Shown here one piece after another: positions 1-12,317 of a stretch of 64,000 bases of DNA (position 1 is the first letter of the stretch; each line of letters opens with the position of its first letter). The notes under the pieces are model-generated. The model was given only the letters and a program-made list of their open reading frames with translations, ran no database searches and had not been told where the DNA came from. The translations under genes and the position numbers were made by a program. Source of the stretch: Certhia americana (taxonomy: Eukaryota; Chordata; Aves; Passeriformes; Certhiidae); NCBI GenBank assembly GCA_018697195.1, contig CM031858.1, positions 127,357,133 through 127,421,132 on the forward strand, read 5' to 3'.

Positions 1-1336
1 GTACTTACAAGGGTCATTACACAACACAGAATAAATTCAGAGAAACACAAGGTAGTCTCAGAGAGGTTGGTTAACTTTACCCAAATCATGGTACATTTCT
101 AGTCATGCTAAAATTAATGAGAAGTCCTAATTTGCCATAGTTCAAATCAACTGAAAATTATACACTGGGAAGAGAACTTTCACAGTTTCTAATTACTATA
201 ATTTTACTTGCATTCACCATATAACTGCAGTCTGAAACAACTCTTTCTTAACAATGTCCATAACAGTTGGGAGAGAAAAAAATCAAACACAAGTTAACAT
301 AGACATTCAAAGGAGAGATGAAGAGAACATGCAACCATTATAAACATAGCATTTGAAAGTCATCATTTTGTCCAATCTCAGACTTTTCTGACAGAACATT
401 AAGAGTCAAAATAATATTTCCAGCATTAGACCACCTGAAGACAAGCAAAATATTTATCATGCAAGCATTTGCTATGATTGCAACGTATGTTTGTGGTACC
501 TCATTACAGGAAGGAATCATACTTTAATAGAAGAAGATTTAAAAATAAGTTTAAATAATTTCAAAAGAAGAAACAAAATTACAATTTATAAAAATGGACA
601 ATGTATAAATACCATCTGTTTCTACCTTCTTTATTCCTGCTTGAACATAGAAAGCATGAGTATGTTATTGAAAGTAGAACTGTTTGAAGTTCTGCAAATA
701 CTTTGGAAGTTTACCATACTATTCTCACATAAGAAACCATTTTATATCAGAAACTCTGACAGGCTTTGTGATTCTTGTAAACATCAGTCTTACTTGAGTG
801 AGCTTCATTTGCATTCAGTAAGTGTTCATTCATGTAAAGCACTGTTGGGAAGTCCCAGAAGTTGTCTAGAAATTCACAACTGAATTTTTAAAATTAAATA
901 TACATTTAAATACTTGAAAGAAGCAAGATATTATGGTTTCTATTTAAATTCATCAAATATCTGACCGTGACTTTCTACAAAAGTTTCATAAAATTGTTTT
1001 GTTAAGGCTGGCCAGTAAACAGCTGAAAATGAAGAAAAAGTCCAATTATCCAACTGTGCTGTTTATCTGGGCTTTATAAAGGCTTAATCCAAAGCTCTTC
1101 CAATGTAAATCCTTTGGTGAATTCATTGACAAGGACTGACCTCATATATTGCTTATTTCACCATGTTTTAGCCTTATGCATTTGTTGGTCAGCATTGCAA
1201 TTCTTTTGAGAATAAAAGATTTCCAGGTCCGCTGAGTTTGAATTTCTGCTGGGGAATTCCAATCAGAATGTCATTAATAGAAATTTATGTTTAAAAAAAA
1301 AAAATATTTATGCATTTGCTGATTTTAGAAGCTGTT
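1..1336. other. Unassigned AT-rich intergenic or intronic DNA
   Basis: No repeat family or gene is recognised. A 130-codon plus-strand open frame (491-883) is present, but it has no recognisable domain and low-complexity AT-rich codon content, so I treat it as chance. A 12-base A run lies at 1293-1304. Confidence 0.6.
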
Positions 1337-2005
1337 TTAAGCATTAAAACATATGTCCATTAGGGCCTGCCAATCTCTATCAATCTGCTTGCTATTATGA
1401 GATTTAAGTATACATCTTAAATATTCAGTTTGATTTAAGAAACTATTTTCCTCCCCCAAATATTTCAATTTTCTGTGTAAATTCAAGCATGCTAACTCTG
1501 AATATTTGTGTAAACCTGAAGTCATCCAGCTTTTCTCATGAAAGCCACACAAACCAGCCCAAATCTGCTGAATACCCATGGGAAACATGAAGGGCTGCCT
1601 TCTACTCCACCAGTATTCATTTCCTCTCATTTTTCTCACAAAACAATAAATTTTAAAGTGAAGAAAAAGGACTGGAACTTCAGAACCAAGTGCTGCACAG
1701 CACAAATATCTTTCTGTGGAAGACCCAGCAAGACTCAGATTCCTTTCTGTGCTCTCAGTAGCTGTCTCACAGTTCCATGAGATTGCAGGGCAATCAATAG
1801 ACTCTAAAAATGCTAACTGTGAGTCTTCCTTCATTAGGTGTGACTTCCTACCTGTGACTGCTATTTTGAAATTCATTGCCTTTTTAAATTCACCTGATAT
1901 GCCTTTGAGGTTAAAAAATACATTGGGAAATATGAGTCTGTAAATTGTACAGTCCAATAGAGCAGCCTTTGGAAACAAGAGTGGAACAAAAAGATATTTT
2001 CTCAT
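1337..2005 (-). other. Long unassigned open reading frame, 222 codons, coding status unknown
   Basis: This is the longest uninterrupted frame in the window. It runs from an ATG at 2005 to a stop just before 1337. I recognise no family, signal peptide or transmembrane pattern. The product would be basic, with scattered Cys and Trp and a Trp-Trp-Ser-Arg-Arg patch near the middle. The bases before the ATG (A at -3) give only a moderate initiation context. Shorter frames overlap it on the plus strand (1538-1780, 1716-1943), so the region is low in stops on both strands, which argues for local composition as much as coding. It could be chance, a lineage-specific transcript, or a decayed coding relic. 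No splice or promoter signal could be tied to it. Confidence 0.25.
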
Positions 2006-5000
2006 TATTAGAGAACTAAATCAAATTTTCTTTTTGAAAAATAACACTGAAATATATGATTATGTCTAGTAAGTTTACCAAGTCAGATTTTTAATTCTTG
2101 TTTAAGAATGAAAATACAGTTAAGTGGGTACATTATCTTCGCTCTAAATAACTTGTTATATTTTGGATATTCAATATTTTTTTTTAATTGATTCTCCACA
2201 GATTTCTATTTAAGAACTTGGAAACATAATCAAAAGTCAGGAACCGTGAGCAGAGTGAGAAATTATGAGAAAAGGAAACGATAAATATTTTATTCAGGTG
2301 ACTAACCTGATAGCTGATATTATTTGAAGAGATAATTGTTTGATATTATGAGAAAATAAAGATAATATTGATGAAATAAAGATAATTTGGAGAGAAAAAA
2401 AGTGTTGCTGCATAAGATTAAAAAAGGACGTGAAAGAACAATGCTTCACAAGAAAAAATATCTTTAAATTTTTTTTAAAAATAAAATATAGTTTTGGTAA
2501 TATCCTCAACTATTTGACATATTATTTAAATTATTCTCATTATTTGCTTAACTAAATTCCAATATGCCTTTTTTAATGGAAATAAACTCACAAGAACATT
2601 TTATAAATTTAATTAAATTTTAATTTGAAAGTCACTTTCAACATAATCTTTTCAAGTATTTATAACATTCATCAGTCTACTTAGAAAAATATTATCTCCA
2701 CCTTTGCACTTAGGATGTATACATAGACACAACAAATCCCACGTATTTTGAGAAATTGAAAAAGTTCCCATTTTAAAGTAGAATATTATACCATTTCCTA
2801 ATATAAAACTTCTGGAGCATTCATGCTGACTCTATTGAATCTCTCATAAAACAATCTACATTCATCTTTTCACTGGGTTTCAACTACTGAGTATTCAACA
2901 CTTTGGTAATTGCTTCCAAATGAATGCTCCAAAATGCAATATACCTTCTCAGAGAAAATCTCACATTGAGTCAAAATAACTTTATCTATTGAAATGAGTA
3001 AGTTAAGAAAACTATTTAAGAATCACCGCTAAATATTTGCTTGGATAAATATAAAATCTTTTCCTCCCATTTTTCTGTTTGGTCCTGATGGATAATTAGC
3101 TAGGATACTTTACATACACAGAGGCATTATAAACAAGCATGACTTAAACATTAAAAATTGTCTAGCAGAATCTAAAATAAATATGTTTCTTCTTCTCTAT
3201 TGTCCCAGGGAGTACATTTCTTCATCTTGTCTGCCTGCTTCTATCAAGATTTTATTTTTTTTTTTTAATGGGAAACCCTAAGGGATTGATGATCTAAAGT
3301 ATGAAACTGACCTGTTCTTTGAAATTGAAATGTTTGCTAAAACCTTTTTAGTGAAAACATAGTGATGTGGAGAATGTACCTTACCACATCCATATATCCA
3401 AGACAGGCAAAGTGAAATTGTTCCTATAATGTTAAAATTGTTTATGCATACAGAGAAGCCCAGTTAACAGCTTCTGCTGCATAACTTCCATGAACAAATG
3501 GCAATTTTGTGTCCAGGAACCTTATGTCATATGCACTATATAAATGGGGAAATAGGTATAAACTTATGCTCTTTCTCAGTAGGGTTGGAAAATGGCAAAG
3601 AATGTTTTCATCAGCTGCTAATTCATTATCTTCCCACAGCAATGTGAATGAAGCTGTATATGTGACCAGCTGGGGGACTGGCTTCAAAAATGTACCTGTA
3701 AAAATTAATGTGGAAGCATCCTGGAGACAGACAGAATTCATTGTCTCACCATGGCTCGATTATTTACTTTTTCATGGGATAGTTTTAATTCAGGATCTCA
3801 GAAAGCCTCCATCATTAACTTTTCTTCCACAGCATTTCTTTTCAGGTGGCTGGGGAGGAAGGAAGGAGGGAGGGAGAGGGTAAGTTCAAATTTCTTAAGG
3901 AATAGTCTGTTTTTCCCTTTAACTTCCTCCAAATAATACTGTTCAGTTGCTTTTTAGTGTGTGTGATGAAAACATTTTATAAATTATTGTTCAGCCAACG
4001 TTAGGTTGGCTGGACAAAAAAACTGTCACTTGCCTTTCCATCAAAAATTCAATTATAGTTGTAAAGGTCAAATCTAATCTTGCTCAGTCAGTCACATCAG
4101 ACCTGTCTTAAGTTAAAGCATTTGCAAATAGTGCATAAAAATTGAGAGTGCAGCCTAGACATGCCTACAATTGCACTCAAAATTTTTGGTCCAGAAAATA
4201 GAAATCTGATTGTTAAAATTGTTAAGCTCCGAATTTCTGGGTATTAGGATGACATTAAGTTATATCTATTTGATAGTAAAACGTCAGAACCTGTGTTACT
4301 ATTGAGAGATGAACCCGTTTATCTAGGCTGAGAACATGTTTTTGACTTCCATGTGAGGCAGACACATCTGAAAAGTTCAATAGACCTTAATAGACTTTTT
4401 TTTTTCCCTTTACTCTCTCCACCTCACTCCTGCTACCCTGTCCCAATGTCCAGTTATATATACCAGAACACCTTCCTATTCAGTAAGGATTCAGTTTCAA
4501 AAATCAGAAAGTATGTTAATTGATAGTGTCTTGAACAAAAAATATTTTTTCTAAGTACTATATTGTAAGTAGGGAATGACATTTCTCTTTTCACATTATG
4601 AAGCACTGTGGAAGGAGAACAAACTGATGAAGCAGTAGGTGAAAAGAAGACAAAACCACCCATGTGACAGCATTTTGACAATTTTGATACAATAATGTTT
4701 TAAGTGGATGATTATTTACCTAAGTCATTTATTCATTAGCTTCTCCATTTCCTCTATTCCCTTGTTTTCTTGGAGAAAAAAAACCCATTACATCCTTCTT
4801 TGCTTTCTTATATTCTCTGGTGCTTTGTTTCCTTGGAAACAATATCCATTAACATTCTCCATTTCCTCCTTTGTTGCCATTTTCTGGATACACTGAGTAT
4901 CCCAAACATTTCTGCAGTGTAATGTACCAGAGAACTAAGAAAAGACTAGGAAATAGACAATCAGAAACTTCTTTTATGGTACAATGTTTATTTGAAAAGG

Positions 5001-7528
5001 AAACACAACAGACAATACTATCATATTTAATGTTTTTAAATAAGGTACTCAGGAAAGTATATATGTGGGCAGGGGGTGGACAACGCCTGTGTAAATATCT
5101 GTATTTAGTAGGTTATTGGATTTCAGATGACATTGCTGTTCCACACTGATACAGATGGAATAGCTTTTCAGTTACTCTTCGCAAAAACAAAACAAAATTG
5201 CACCCTACAATATGCATTACAAGCAATATGCATGTAATTGAAACTATATCTGTGTGAACTATTTGAAAATAAGTTCTGCTGGCTAAGAATAAGAATCTTG
5301 AAGATTATTTTAGCAATTAGTAAATGTCTTTTGGGGCATTTTGCACCCTTCCTTTCATCAGAATGATGTATGGCTTGGATTTTAGTGCCAAAATTAAGAT
5401 TTTTAAGTGTGACCTGCTTAAGTATGAGCTGGTAACACACTTAAAATCAGAGGCAGGAAAACGTCATTTGCAGAAGGTGATTCATTTTACCCTAAAATAC
5501 ATAACTAACATGAATCAAGTTTGGACCTTCTGGATGCTTTCACTGTTTTCTATTGACTCCAAAGGTAACCAGGATAAATTTGATCATATAATTTTAGATA
5601 TTTAAAGATGTGAAATCCAACACATTTGTACCCTCTAAAGTACACTTATGCCTAATTTTATTGTATTTATATGTTCTACTTGCATATCACACAGCCTTTT
5701 CCATGTTTTTTCAGTAAACAGAATGTGATGGAAATTGTCTTTTCACATCTGAGTCCGCATGTAGCACTGCCAGATACATGGTGCTGGTTTTTCCCAAAGT
5801 ATTCCAGAAAAAGCACCTGTTGAAAGCCTACAATTACAGCTGGGAACAATTAAGGATCATGAGCAGTACTGAGAGGCCTAAACAAAAACTAGAGTTAGGA
5901 AATTCTCTGCTTAGCTGCTTTCAGAAGCAGAGATATCTATATTTAGTTAATTTAAAATTTTCTGTTCATCTAGATTTTGTTTTTGTCTATGCATGTGCTC
6001 ACTACTTCTGTCCCATCAGAATCTAATTTGGAGTCCACATTGAGGTACAGGCACTCAATATAATGGATACTTTTGAACACATACCCTTAGTTGTTATGGG
6101 TGTTACACAGCTTATATTCCCATTGTTATTCTTATTTAAGATTGTGGAGAAATGCTGCAGTATCCATTGTAATTCTTTTATAAAAGCACTCACTCAAAAG
6201 GTGAGAAAACAGATTCTAGCATGAAAGGGTTTCAGTCCGTATCTTTTGTCCTACCAGCTCATCAGTAAATATTTTCTTTTTTTTCTGACTTCACCTATGT
6301 CACTGCACAGACAATACAAATTTTCTGTGTCCAGAAAAAGGGAGAATGATTAAATGGTTATTTACAGGCATCATTCCATATTTTATTTACTGATTTCTTT
6401 AATGTGGAAAGAATAGTCTTTGCTTCTTTTCCCTCATATAGGGTGCCATATGGTAGGAAATGCATTTAACCTGTTCCTCTGGATAATGAGGCTGGTCAGA
6501 TGCCCATCACCAATCTGTGAGTTGACAAAAAGGACACTTTGCATGTTTCAGTGTAATTCATGTTGATGAGGCATCTACTTTCTCTACCTGTGCATTTTTA
6601 TACATTACTCATTCAATGAGTTAGTCAGACCACAGTGGGTTTTTTCCCCACTCTACACACAATTGATACCATTTGTGTTTGCCTAGAAGGCCTCTCCATA
6701 GTTTTAGAAGGATTTTGTTCAGTCCTTTAGGTAAATCTGATCTCCAAGAAGATATGGTAGCAGCTTCATAGACTGAGGCAGCATTTGTGTTCCAATTCCT
6801 TTGTGAAATAACAATGGAGAAGCAGAATAGAAACTCAAGTTTAAAGCCTCAATAGTACTGTAGAACATTCTAGAGATGAGGGGTCTAATGAGAAAGTATG
6901 GAGGACATTTATTTGTGATAAAAATATAAAAACAACCCAGAAAATTGTGAGGTAAGTGAGAGAAAATGATAGATGTTAAGAAAATGAGATCATTAAGAAA
7001 CAATATTCTGTATTTAAGAATACAAAAGCTTATAAAGGCATCATAAATTCACCTTATTCCCGGATACCTTGGTTTTTCAGACAGTGGTTGTGTTCTGTGC
7101 TTGTAAAGTAATAGACACAGCAGAGGCCTTTAGGGATAGAAAGATAAAAAATTAAATTATTTAAGCTCCTCCTCTAACAGAAATAACAGAACTTTACAGT
7201 GTTTTGACTCCAAATACTGTAATACAAAGTAAAAGACAGAGATCCCAGTATGTGGAAAGCATAAGATCACAGGGGTTAAAAATGGAAAACTAAGATAGAT
7301 GTATTAGATAATCCAATTCTATTTTATGTCAGTACAATAATATAATGTCTAGAACTTTGACCAATTCCAAATAATTAGGTTTTCACCATATAGTTAGGCT
7401 GACCATTCTAAAAGCTGACTATTGGTGGTTACATTTCTGGATTTTTGTTGTTCTCTTTGTTCTGCCCCACCTCCCTTTCTGGATTTATACCTTTTTATTA
7501 TGGTATATATATTTTCTGACAGGAACAT
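2006..7528. other. Unassigned AT-rich DNA
   Basis: No transposon family is recognisable. Homopolymer T runs occur at about 3255-3266 and near 4397-4406. The overlapping frames on opposite strands at 3442-3741 and 3509-3883 have no recognisable domain. A purine-rich GGAAGGAGGGAGGGAG tract sits near 3858-3877. Nothing else stands out. Confidence 0.6.
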
Positions 7529-7607
7529 ACACACACACACACACATATATATATATATGTATATGTATATGTATGTATATGTATATGTATATATATATAT
7601 GTATATG

Positions 7608-7640
<33 letters not shown>

Positions 7641-7659
7641 ATATATGTATATATATATG
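7529..7659. repeat. Compound microsatellite (AC)n-(AT)n-(ATATGT)n
   Basis: The tract starts with eight AC units at 7529-7544, passes through a pure AT run, and continues as interspersed TATATG/TATGTA hexamers and AT runs until about 7659. Open frames across it, giving Tyr-Thr or Tyr-Met repeats, are artefacts of the repeat. The nested AT blocks inside the ATATGT block suggest repeated slippage. The length is probably polymorphic. Confidence 0.95.
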
Positions 7660-8345
7660 ACATATTTTTTAACAGGAATATGGGATTTCTATCTGAAGTG
7701 TGCTGGTAAGAGAGTTTTTCTTATTATCCTTAGTGTTTGCATTGAGCACAGTTTGCATAGGTGGCTCTTTTGCTGCCATAATTACCGCTCCAATTTCAAT
7801 TTTTCAGACTGTATGCACTTTATTTCTTTGCATAATTTTGCAGCATGTCCATATGTGTTCAGGATCTGCAGTCATTGCCATATGTAGGACACTTATTTTT
7901 GTGATGCCAAGTGCCATAACTCCCACAATTACAACAGAATTCAGAATTGTGCCCTGCCCAGACAAACCCCCTACATACTGTAGGAAGAGATAAGGTCCCC
8001 TAAGCCCAGCTGGTGTTGGTGTTTGACACTCAAATGTGCTACTCTCCTGTCCTGAGCACCCATCTTGTCTTATGGCACCCAAGTCGTAGCCTGTTTTTAC
8101 AAATATTAGAAGTAAAACAGAAGAATAACTATCTTTTAAGGGACAGGGAGTAGTAGTTAATGAGAATGTATAAATCTGCATGTTGGGTATAAAAGTGGTT
8201 TAAGTAAACAATATAATCTATGTTGATAAAAAGCTGTTTCAGTAATGAGAAATAGATACAAAATTATGTCTAGAAAATGTATAAATGTATTAAATTCTGT
8301 GGGACCTGCATATGATGTAAATTGTATGGAATAAGGCATGGAGAT
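7660..8345. other. Unassigned DNA with overlapping open frames on both strands
   Basis: Frames of 97 codons (plus, 7700-7993) and 125 codons (minus, 7804-8181) overlap. The plus frame is hydrophobic near its start, and the minus frame has a Gly/Val/Leu-rich stretch in its C-terminal half. I recognise neither. The segment lies directly upstream of an LTR fragment but does not resemble retroviral gag, pol or env to me. Confidence 0.45.
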
Positions 8346-8650
8346 TGTATTGGATCTGGCTGATATGGAATCAATTTATATATATATACATACTGCTATA
8401 CCAGTTTTGGCTACTGCTGACCACTGCTTCCACATATAAAGGCTGTCTCTCCAAATCCCACGCTCCCCAAAGGCCAGTAGGCTGGGAGAGGCAAAAGAGG
8501 TCAGGAGAGGACAAAACCAGGACAGCCAACCCAAACTGTTCAAAGTGAAATTCCATATCAAATTATGTCATGCCCAGCAATAAAAGCTAAAGGAGAGGAT
8601 CACTCATCATCAAAGGAAGGGGAACTCATTATTAAAGCATTTGTCTTGTG
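8346..8650 (+). mobile_element. ERVL-type solo LTR, 3'-truncated
   Basis: The sequence begins with TGTATTGGATCTGGCTGATA, the typical 5' start of a widespread avian ERVL-type LTR. It continues through recognisable U3 blocks (GTTTTGGCTACTGCTGA, AAGGCTGTCTCTCC, GGCCAGTAGGCTGGGAGAGG, CAGCCAACCCAAACTG) to a TATA-like AATAAAAGC at 8579-8587, then to CATTTGTCTTG near 8640. Part of the early U3 appears deleted and replaced by an AT run (about 8376-8388). Everything downstream of the likely transcription start, including the polyadenylation signal, is missing. It is the same family as the complete minus-strand copy at 44602-45182. No coding part of the provirus is present, which fits recombination to a solo LTR followed by decay. 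Confidence 0.8.
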
Positions 8651-9950
8651 GTTTTTTCCATTCTAAGCACCATTTTTTGTGCTTATTCTTCAGTTCAAAG
8701 CTTTCCTCTTACTGCTGTCCTTACCCCATATGGATCCAATCATTATATACAAGATATTAGATGTTCAAAGACTTCTGTTAGTACACAGAAATTCTCTTTT
8801 GCTGAAATCACAAACAGGTTCTGAACCTCTTGGAAAGATTGATTCTCTCATAAATTCACGTGTTACATTTAGGATGATGGGGACAGCGTAGAATGTCTTT
8901 TCCCCCTTGAATGAAATGCAAGATAATAACAGTCATAGTTTAAAGAACAGACAAGGAACAGTTTGACAACCATGTAAATAACTGAGAACCATTCTCATAG
9001 AAGTCAATAGAGAAAATTTGTATTGACTAAATTATTATAGAATTGCATCATATACAAAGTATTTAAATGGCCAGTGAATAACAGAAAAAAAATGAAAAAC
9101 ATTTGATATCTGACAGAAAGAAGCCAGGAATGATGACATAGCCAAGAAAGATGGGTTTCTTTTCTCTTGAGAAATAAAGGTGAGCAATGAGAACAACCAT
9201 CAGTTTCTGACTCACCACAGAGAAGAGAGAACATTTTGTTTCTTACAGTAAAGATAAAAATCACAGCTATATCTGGTATGTGATATTGGAATTTTCCAGT
9301 ATCATGAAGCCAAATATCTGCAAACAGGGGCACTTGACTATCCAGGGAAATACTGAGAACATTTTGTAGATGGAATTAGTCACTGGAAGGAGTCACACAG
9401 ATGTGGAAGGTGACCTGCTACAATGACTGGGAAGAAACTGCTGCAGAGAAGATTTGAGGTAAACTCTAAACTGTTGCACTGCCTTTGCATAATCTCTTAT
9501 GAATTTTTGGAGACAAAATCCTGTTAAGAAACATAGCCAAGTCTGTCTCACACATGGCCTGTTTTGACAGGTTTCTGTTCTTGAAAGTCTGACCTTCCTT
9601 AAGGTTTCCATTTATAAAAGCAGCAGGAACAAAACAAGAACAGAAACTTTCTGGTAGCAAAAGGAACAACTGAGAACTGACACATGCATTCATTTGCTGC
9701 AGGAGATTGCTCATGTGCCACAAGTTCTCTGGGAATGTGAATTTCATAGGTATGACTGTACAAGTGATTTTTTGAGGAGGAAATATTGAAATCTGGAGCT
9801 CCAGTTTGCATTTTATTATTTAATTCATTTTGCATGTCTCAAGAATTCCTACTGTATATAACAACGGAAATCACGATGATTTATGATACATAAAAAAAAT
9901 TATGATACATAATTTTGGCCACATTCCTTTGCCCTTATGAATTATTTAAA

Positions 9951-9954
<4 letters not shown>
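8651..9954. other. Unassigned DNA
   Basis: No confident repeat or gene. Around 9400-9640 the sequence is less AT-rich and contains TTATAAAAGCAGCAGGAAC (9611-9629), a TATA-like motif, but no matching polyadenylation region or family signature was recognised. Open frames here are short and overlapping. Confidence 0.5.
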
Positions 9955-10032
<78 letters not shown>

Positions 10033-10050
10033 ATTATTATTGTTATTATT
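9955..10050. repeat. (TTA)n trinucleotide microsatellite
   Basis: About thirty TTA units run nearly perfectly from about 9957 to 10024. A TTAATTA interruption follows near 10022-10030, then further TTA units with one TTG variant (10040-10043). No LTR or LINE sequence flanks it, unlike the ATT array at 50172. Confidence 0.97.
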
Positions 10051-11652
10051 TTATAATGTCTAAAGATTCTTCTAGTCTAATATGAGATGGAAAATCTTGC
10101 TTTAAAAATGAGTGGTCAACAAATGGCAATCTTCTATTACTATTTTGGTATACAAAATATTGATTAGTTAATTTTTCACATCAGTCCCTTCACTTCTGAA
10201 AATCTGTGTTACTACATGCTTATAAAAAAGAGAAAAATATTTAGGGGCTATTCGAAAAAATTTATTTTAAAAGCCCTTTCATAGTATATGAAGTAGAAAA
10301 ACCTGTACTGGGGAAACTCAATAGATCAAAAGTTACTGAGTACACAGTTTTTAAATTTACTATAATTAAGAATTAATCACATTCGAAACAATTTTTACTG
10401 TACCCTTTGGTCTCCCACATGGCACAAAATAAAGTTCAGGAAATTATCTAGATTCCCACTATAAAATTTTCAGATTAACATCTTCAGCCATTATACTCTG
10501 CTTTAAGGCTGCCAAAGCAACTCTTTGGCATTTGAGCAATAACTGTTCTTTGTTTAAAAGGCAGAATTATTAAATTATCTTTAGTAATTGAAAAGGAAGA
10601 ATACATGAGTTATAGGAAGTCTAAGCAAAAGTAAAATCATATGATCACATGCAGTAAAATAAACTTTCTTGATAAATACCATATGTGTGAATACTGTTGA
10701 CCTTAACTTTTGTTGAGTTAGCATTAAAAGTACAGGACCAAAATTCACTGTCTATTTATAGCTAGACAGATTCACAACTGCCTTCTCTATCTAAGACTGC
10801 AAAAACCTTTATCAATATATTAAATTCTAGAACACGGTATCTTTTGTCCTATTATCCTATAAATATTTTTTCTATCATTGTTTCAAATTAAATTATTGCT
10901 TGAATCCTATGCCAGTCAATCAAATAATTTCAGGGTTTCTATACTGCAAATAATTTGCTTAACTTATGATACATTGCTGACAGAGCTGACAGAGTACTTC
11001 CAAATATTAGCAGTGTAAAAATGATAAAGTATACATGGTAATGTCTGCTGAAAAATTAAATTAAGGCAAAATAAAATACTGAATGATCCACAATGTGGTT
11101 TTTATATTGGCATGTATTTGGGAAATCTGATTCAGTGCAAAGCTGCAAATACTCTATACTTTAAAATAGCTTTACAAATTAGTTCAGACACAAGGAAAAC
11201 AACTCACACTCAGAAGGGAAAAAGTCCTTCTCTGTCATTGACAGTATTATTGTCTATCATTGAGAGAGGTGCCTGTAATTACAGGCATCTCTGCATTCTA
11301 CTTAGCCATTTATATCCTAAAAATAGCTAGAGTTTATGTTGCAAAACATTATTGTTCTGATGGTTATTTTTCACTTTCTAATTTCCTTCCTTTATGAATT
11401 TATTATCAATAGATGCTAATTTATTTTTGTGCCGATATGTAGCCTTGGTGTAAAGACATAACTACCTTTCAGTTTGTGCTTTTGATGTACATAATAGACA
11501 AGAATTACTTTCCATTTCAACTTTTATTTTGCAAAATAATGAATCCAATTAATTTATTCACATAAGATAAACTATCAACACCTCAGAAATTGCCATGGGT
11601 TACAGTGCAAAATGTAACCAAAACTCTGTATTCTATCACCATCTGATGAAAC
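10051..11652. other. Unassigned AT-rich DNA
   Basis: No repeat family recognised. The one structural feature is the near-perfect palindrome at 11265-11292, listed separately. Confidence 0.55.
11265..11292. repeat. Palindrome centred at 11278/11279
   Basis: The core TGCCTGTAATTACAGGCA (11270-11287) is a perfect 18-bp palindrome. Beyond one G/T mismatch on each side, pairing continues for four more bases (AGAG with CTCT). As a hairpin this gives a stem of about 14 bp with no loop. The function is unknown. Confidence 0.9.
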
Positions 11653-12317
11653 TGGGGTGTGTGGGGTGGTGTAATTGTCTGTCAATGACCAACTGTCAAA
11701 AAAACCAGCTGGGGCAGTTTTCTTATCTCCTCCACAACCCAGCCTCCCTCCAGGGAGAGATCTTCTGCTAATGGGCCAGTGAGTCTCATTGATAAAATTA
11801 CATCATCCCACTGGGAAATGCTCAGTCCAGGGAGAGGAACCAAGTATTCCTACCTGGATAAAAATCTGGCAGTTGGAACACTAAGACAGCCTTTTCCACT
11901 GGATTCTCAGAGGAAGACCAGGCCCATCTACCACCACTGGACCTTCAGTGAAAGAATTCCACTTTTCCACAGGATCATCACTTCAAGAGAGCCACATCTG
12001 CCACTGGGACTGCAGCCACCATTGAATGGGACTGCCACCAACACCCTGACCCACAGGGTGTCAGGCTGTATCCTGACTGTCAGTGGGTTTGTTTTTTTAT
12101 TTGTTTGTTTTTCTCTTTTGTAATACTGCATGTGTTTTGGTTTTATTGTTTATTTTAGTTCCCCTAATAAAGAACTGTTATTCTTATTCCCATATCTTCA
12201 CCTGAGAGCCCCTTAATTCCAAAAGTTATAATAATTGAGAGGGAAGGGGTTTAAATTCTCCATTCCAAGGGAGGCTCCTGCCTTCCTTAGCAGACACCTG
12301 TCATTCAAACCATGACA
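11653..12317 (+). mobile_element. Endogenous retroviral LTR (passerine ERVL/ERV-like family), nearly complete solo copy
   Basis: A GC-richer block of about 665 bp has LTR layout. There is a plausible TG start at 11653, a TATA-like GGATAAAAATC near 11857-11867, a polyadenylation signal AATAAA at 12166-12171, and a U5 ending CATGACA at 12311-12317. The U5 text (AAGAACTGTTATTC, GGAGGCTCCTGCCTTCCTTA, GCAGACACCTGTC) matches a common LTR of small-bird genomes as I remember it. No internal gag-pol-env sequence adjoins it. The 5' edge is uncertain, and the flanks (GAAAC before, GAATT after) share only three of five bases, so no clear target-site duplication is seen. The 114-codon frame inside it is incidental. 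Confidence 0.75.

Noticed and set aside
491..883. 130-codon plus-strand frame
   Set aside because: AT-driven composition, no domain, and no supporting signals; lengths near this are expected by chance in AT-rich 64 kb.
7394..7887. Open frames rich in Tyr-Thr, Tyr-Met and Ile-Tyr
   Set aside because: They are readings of the compound AC/AT/ATATGT microsatellite.
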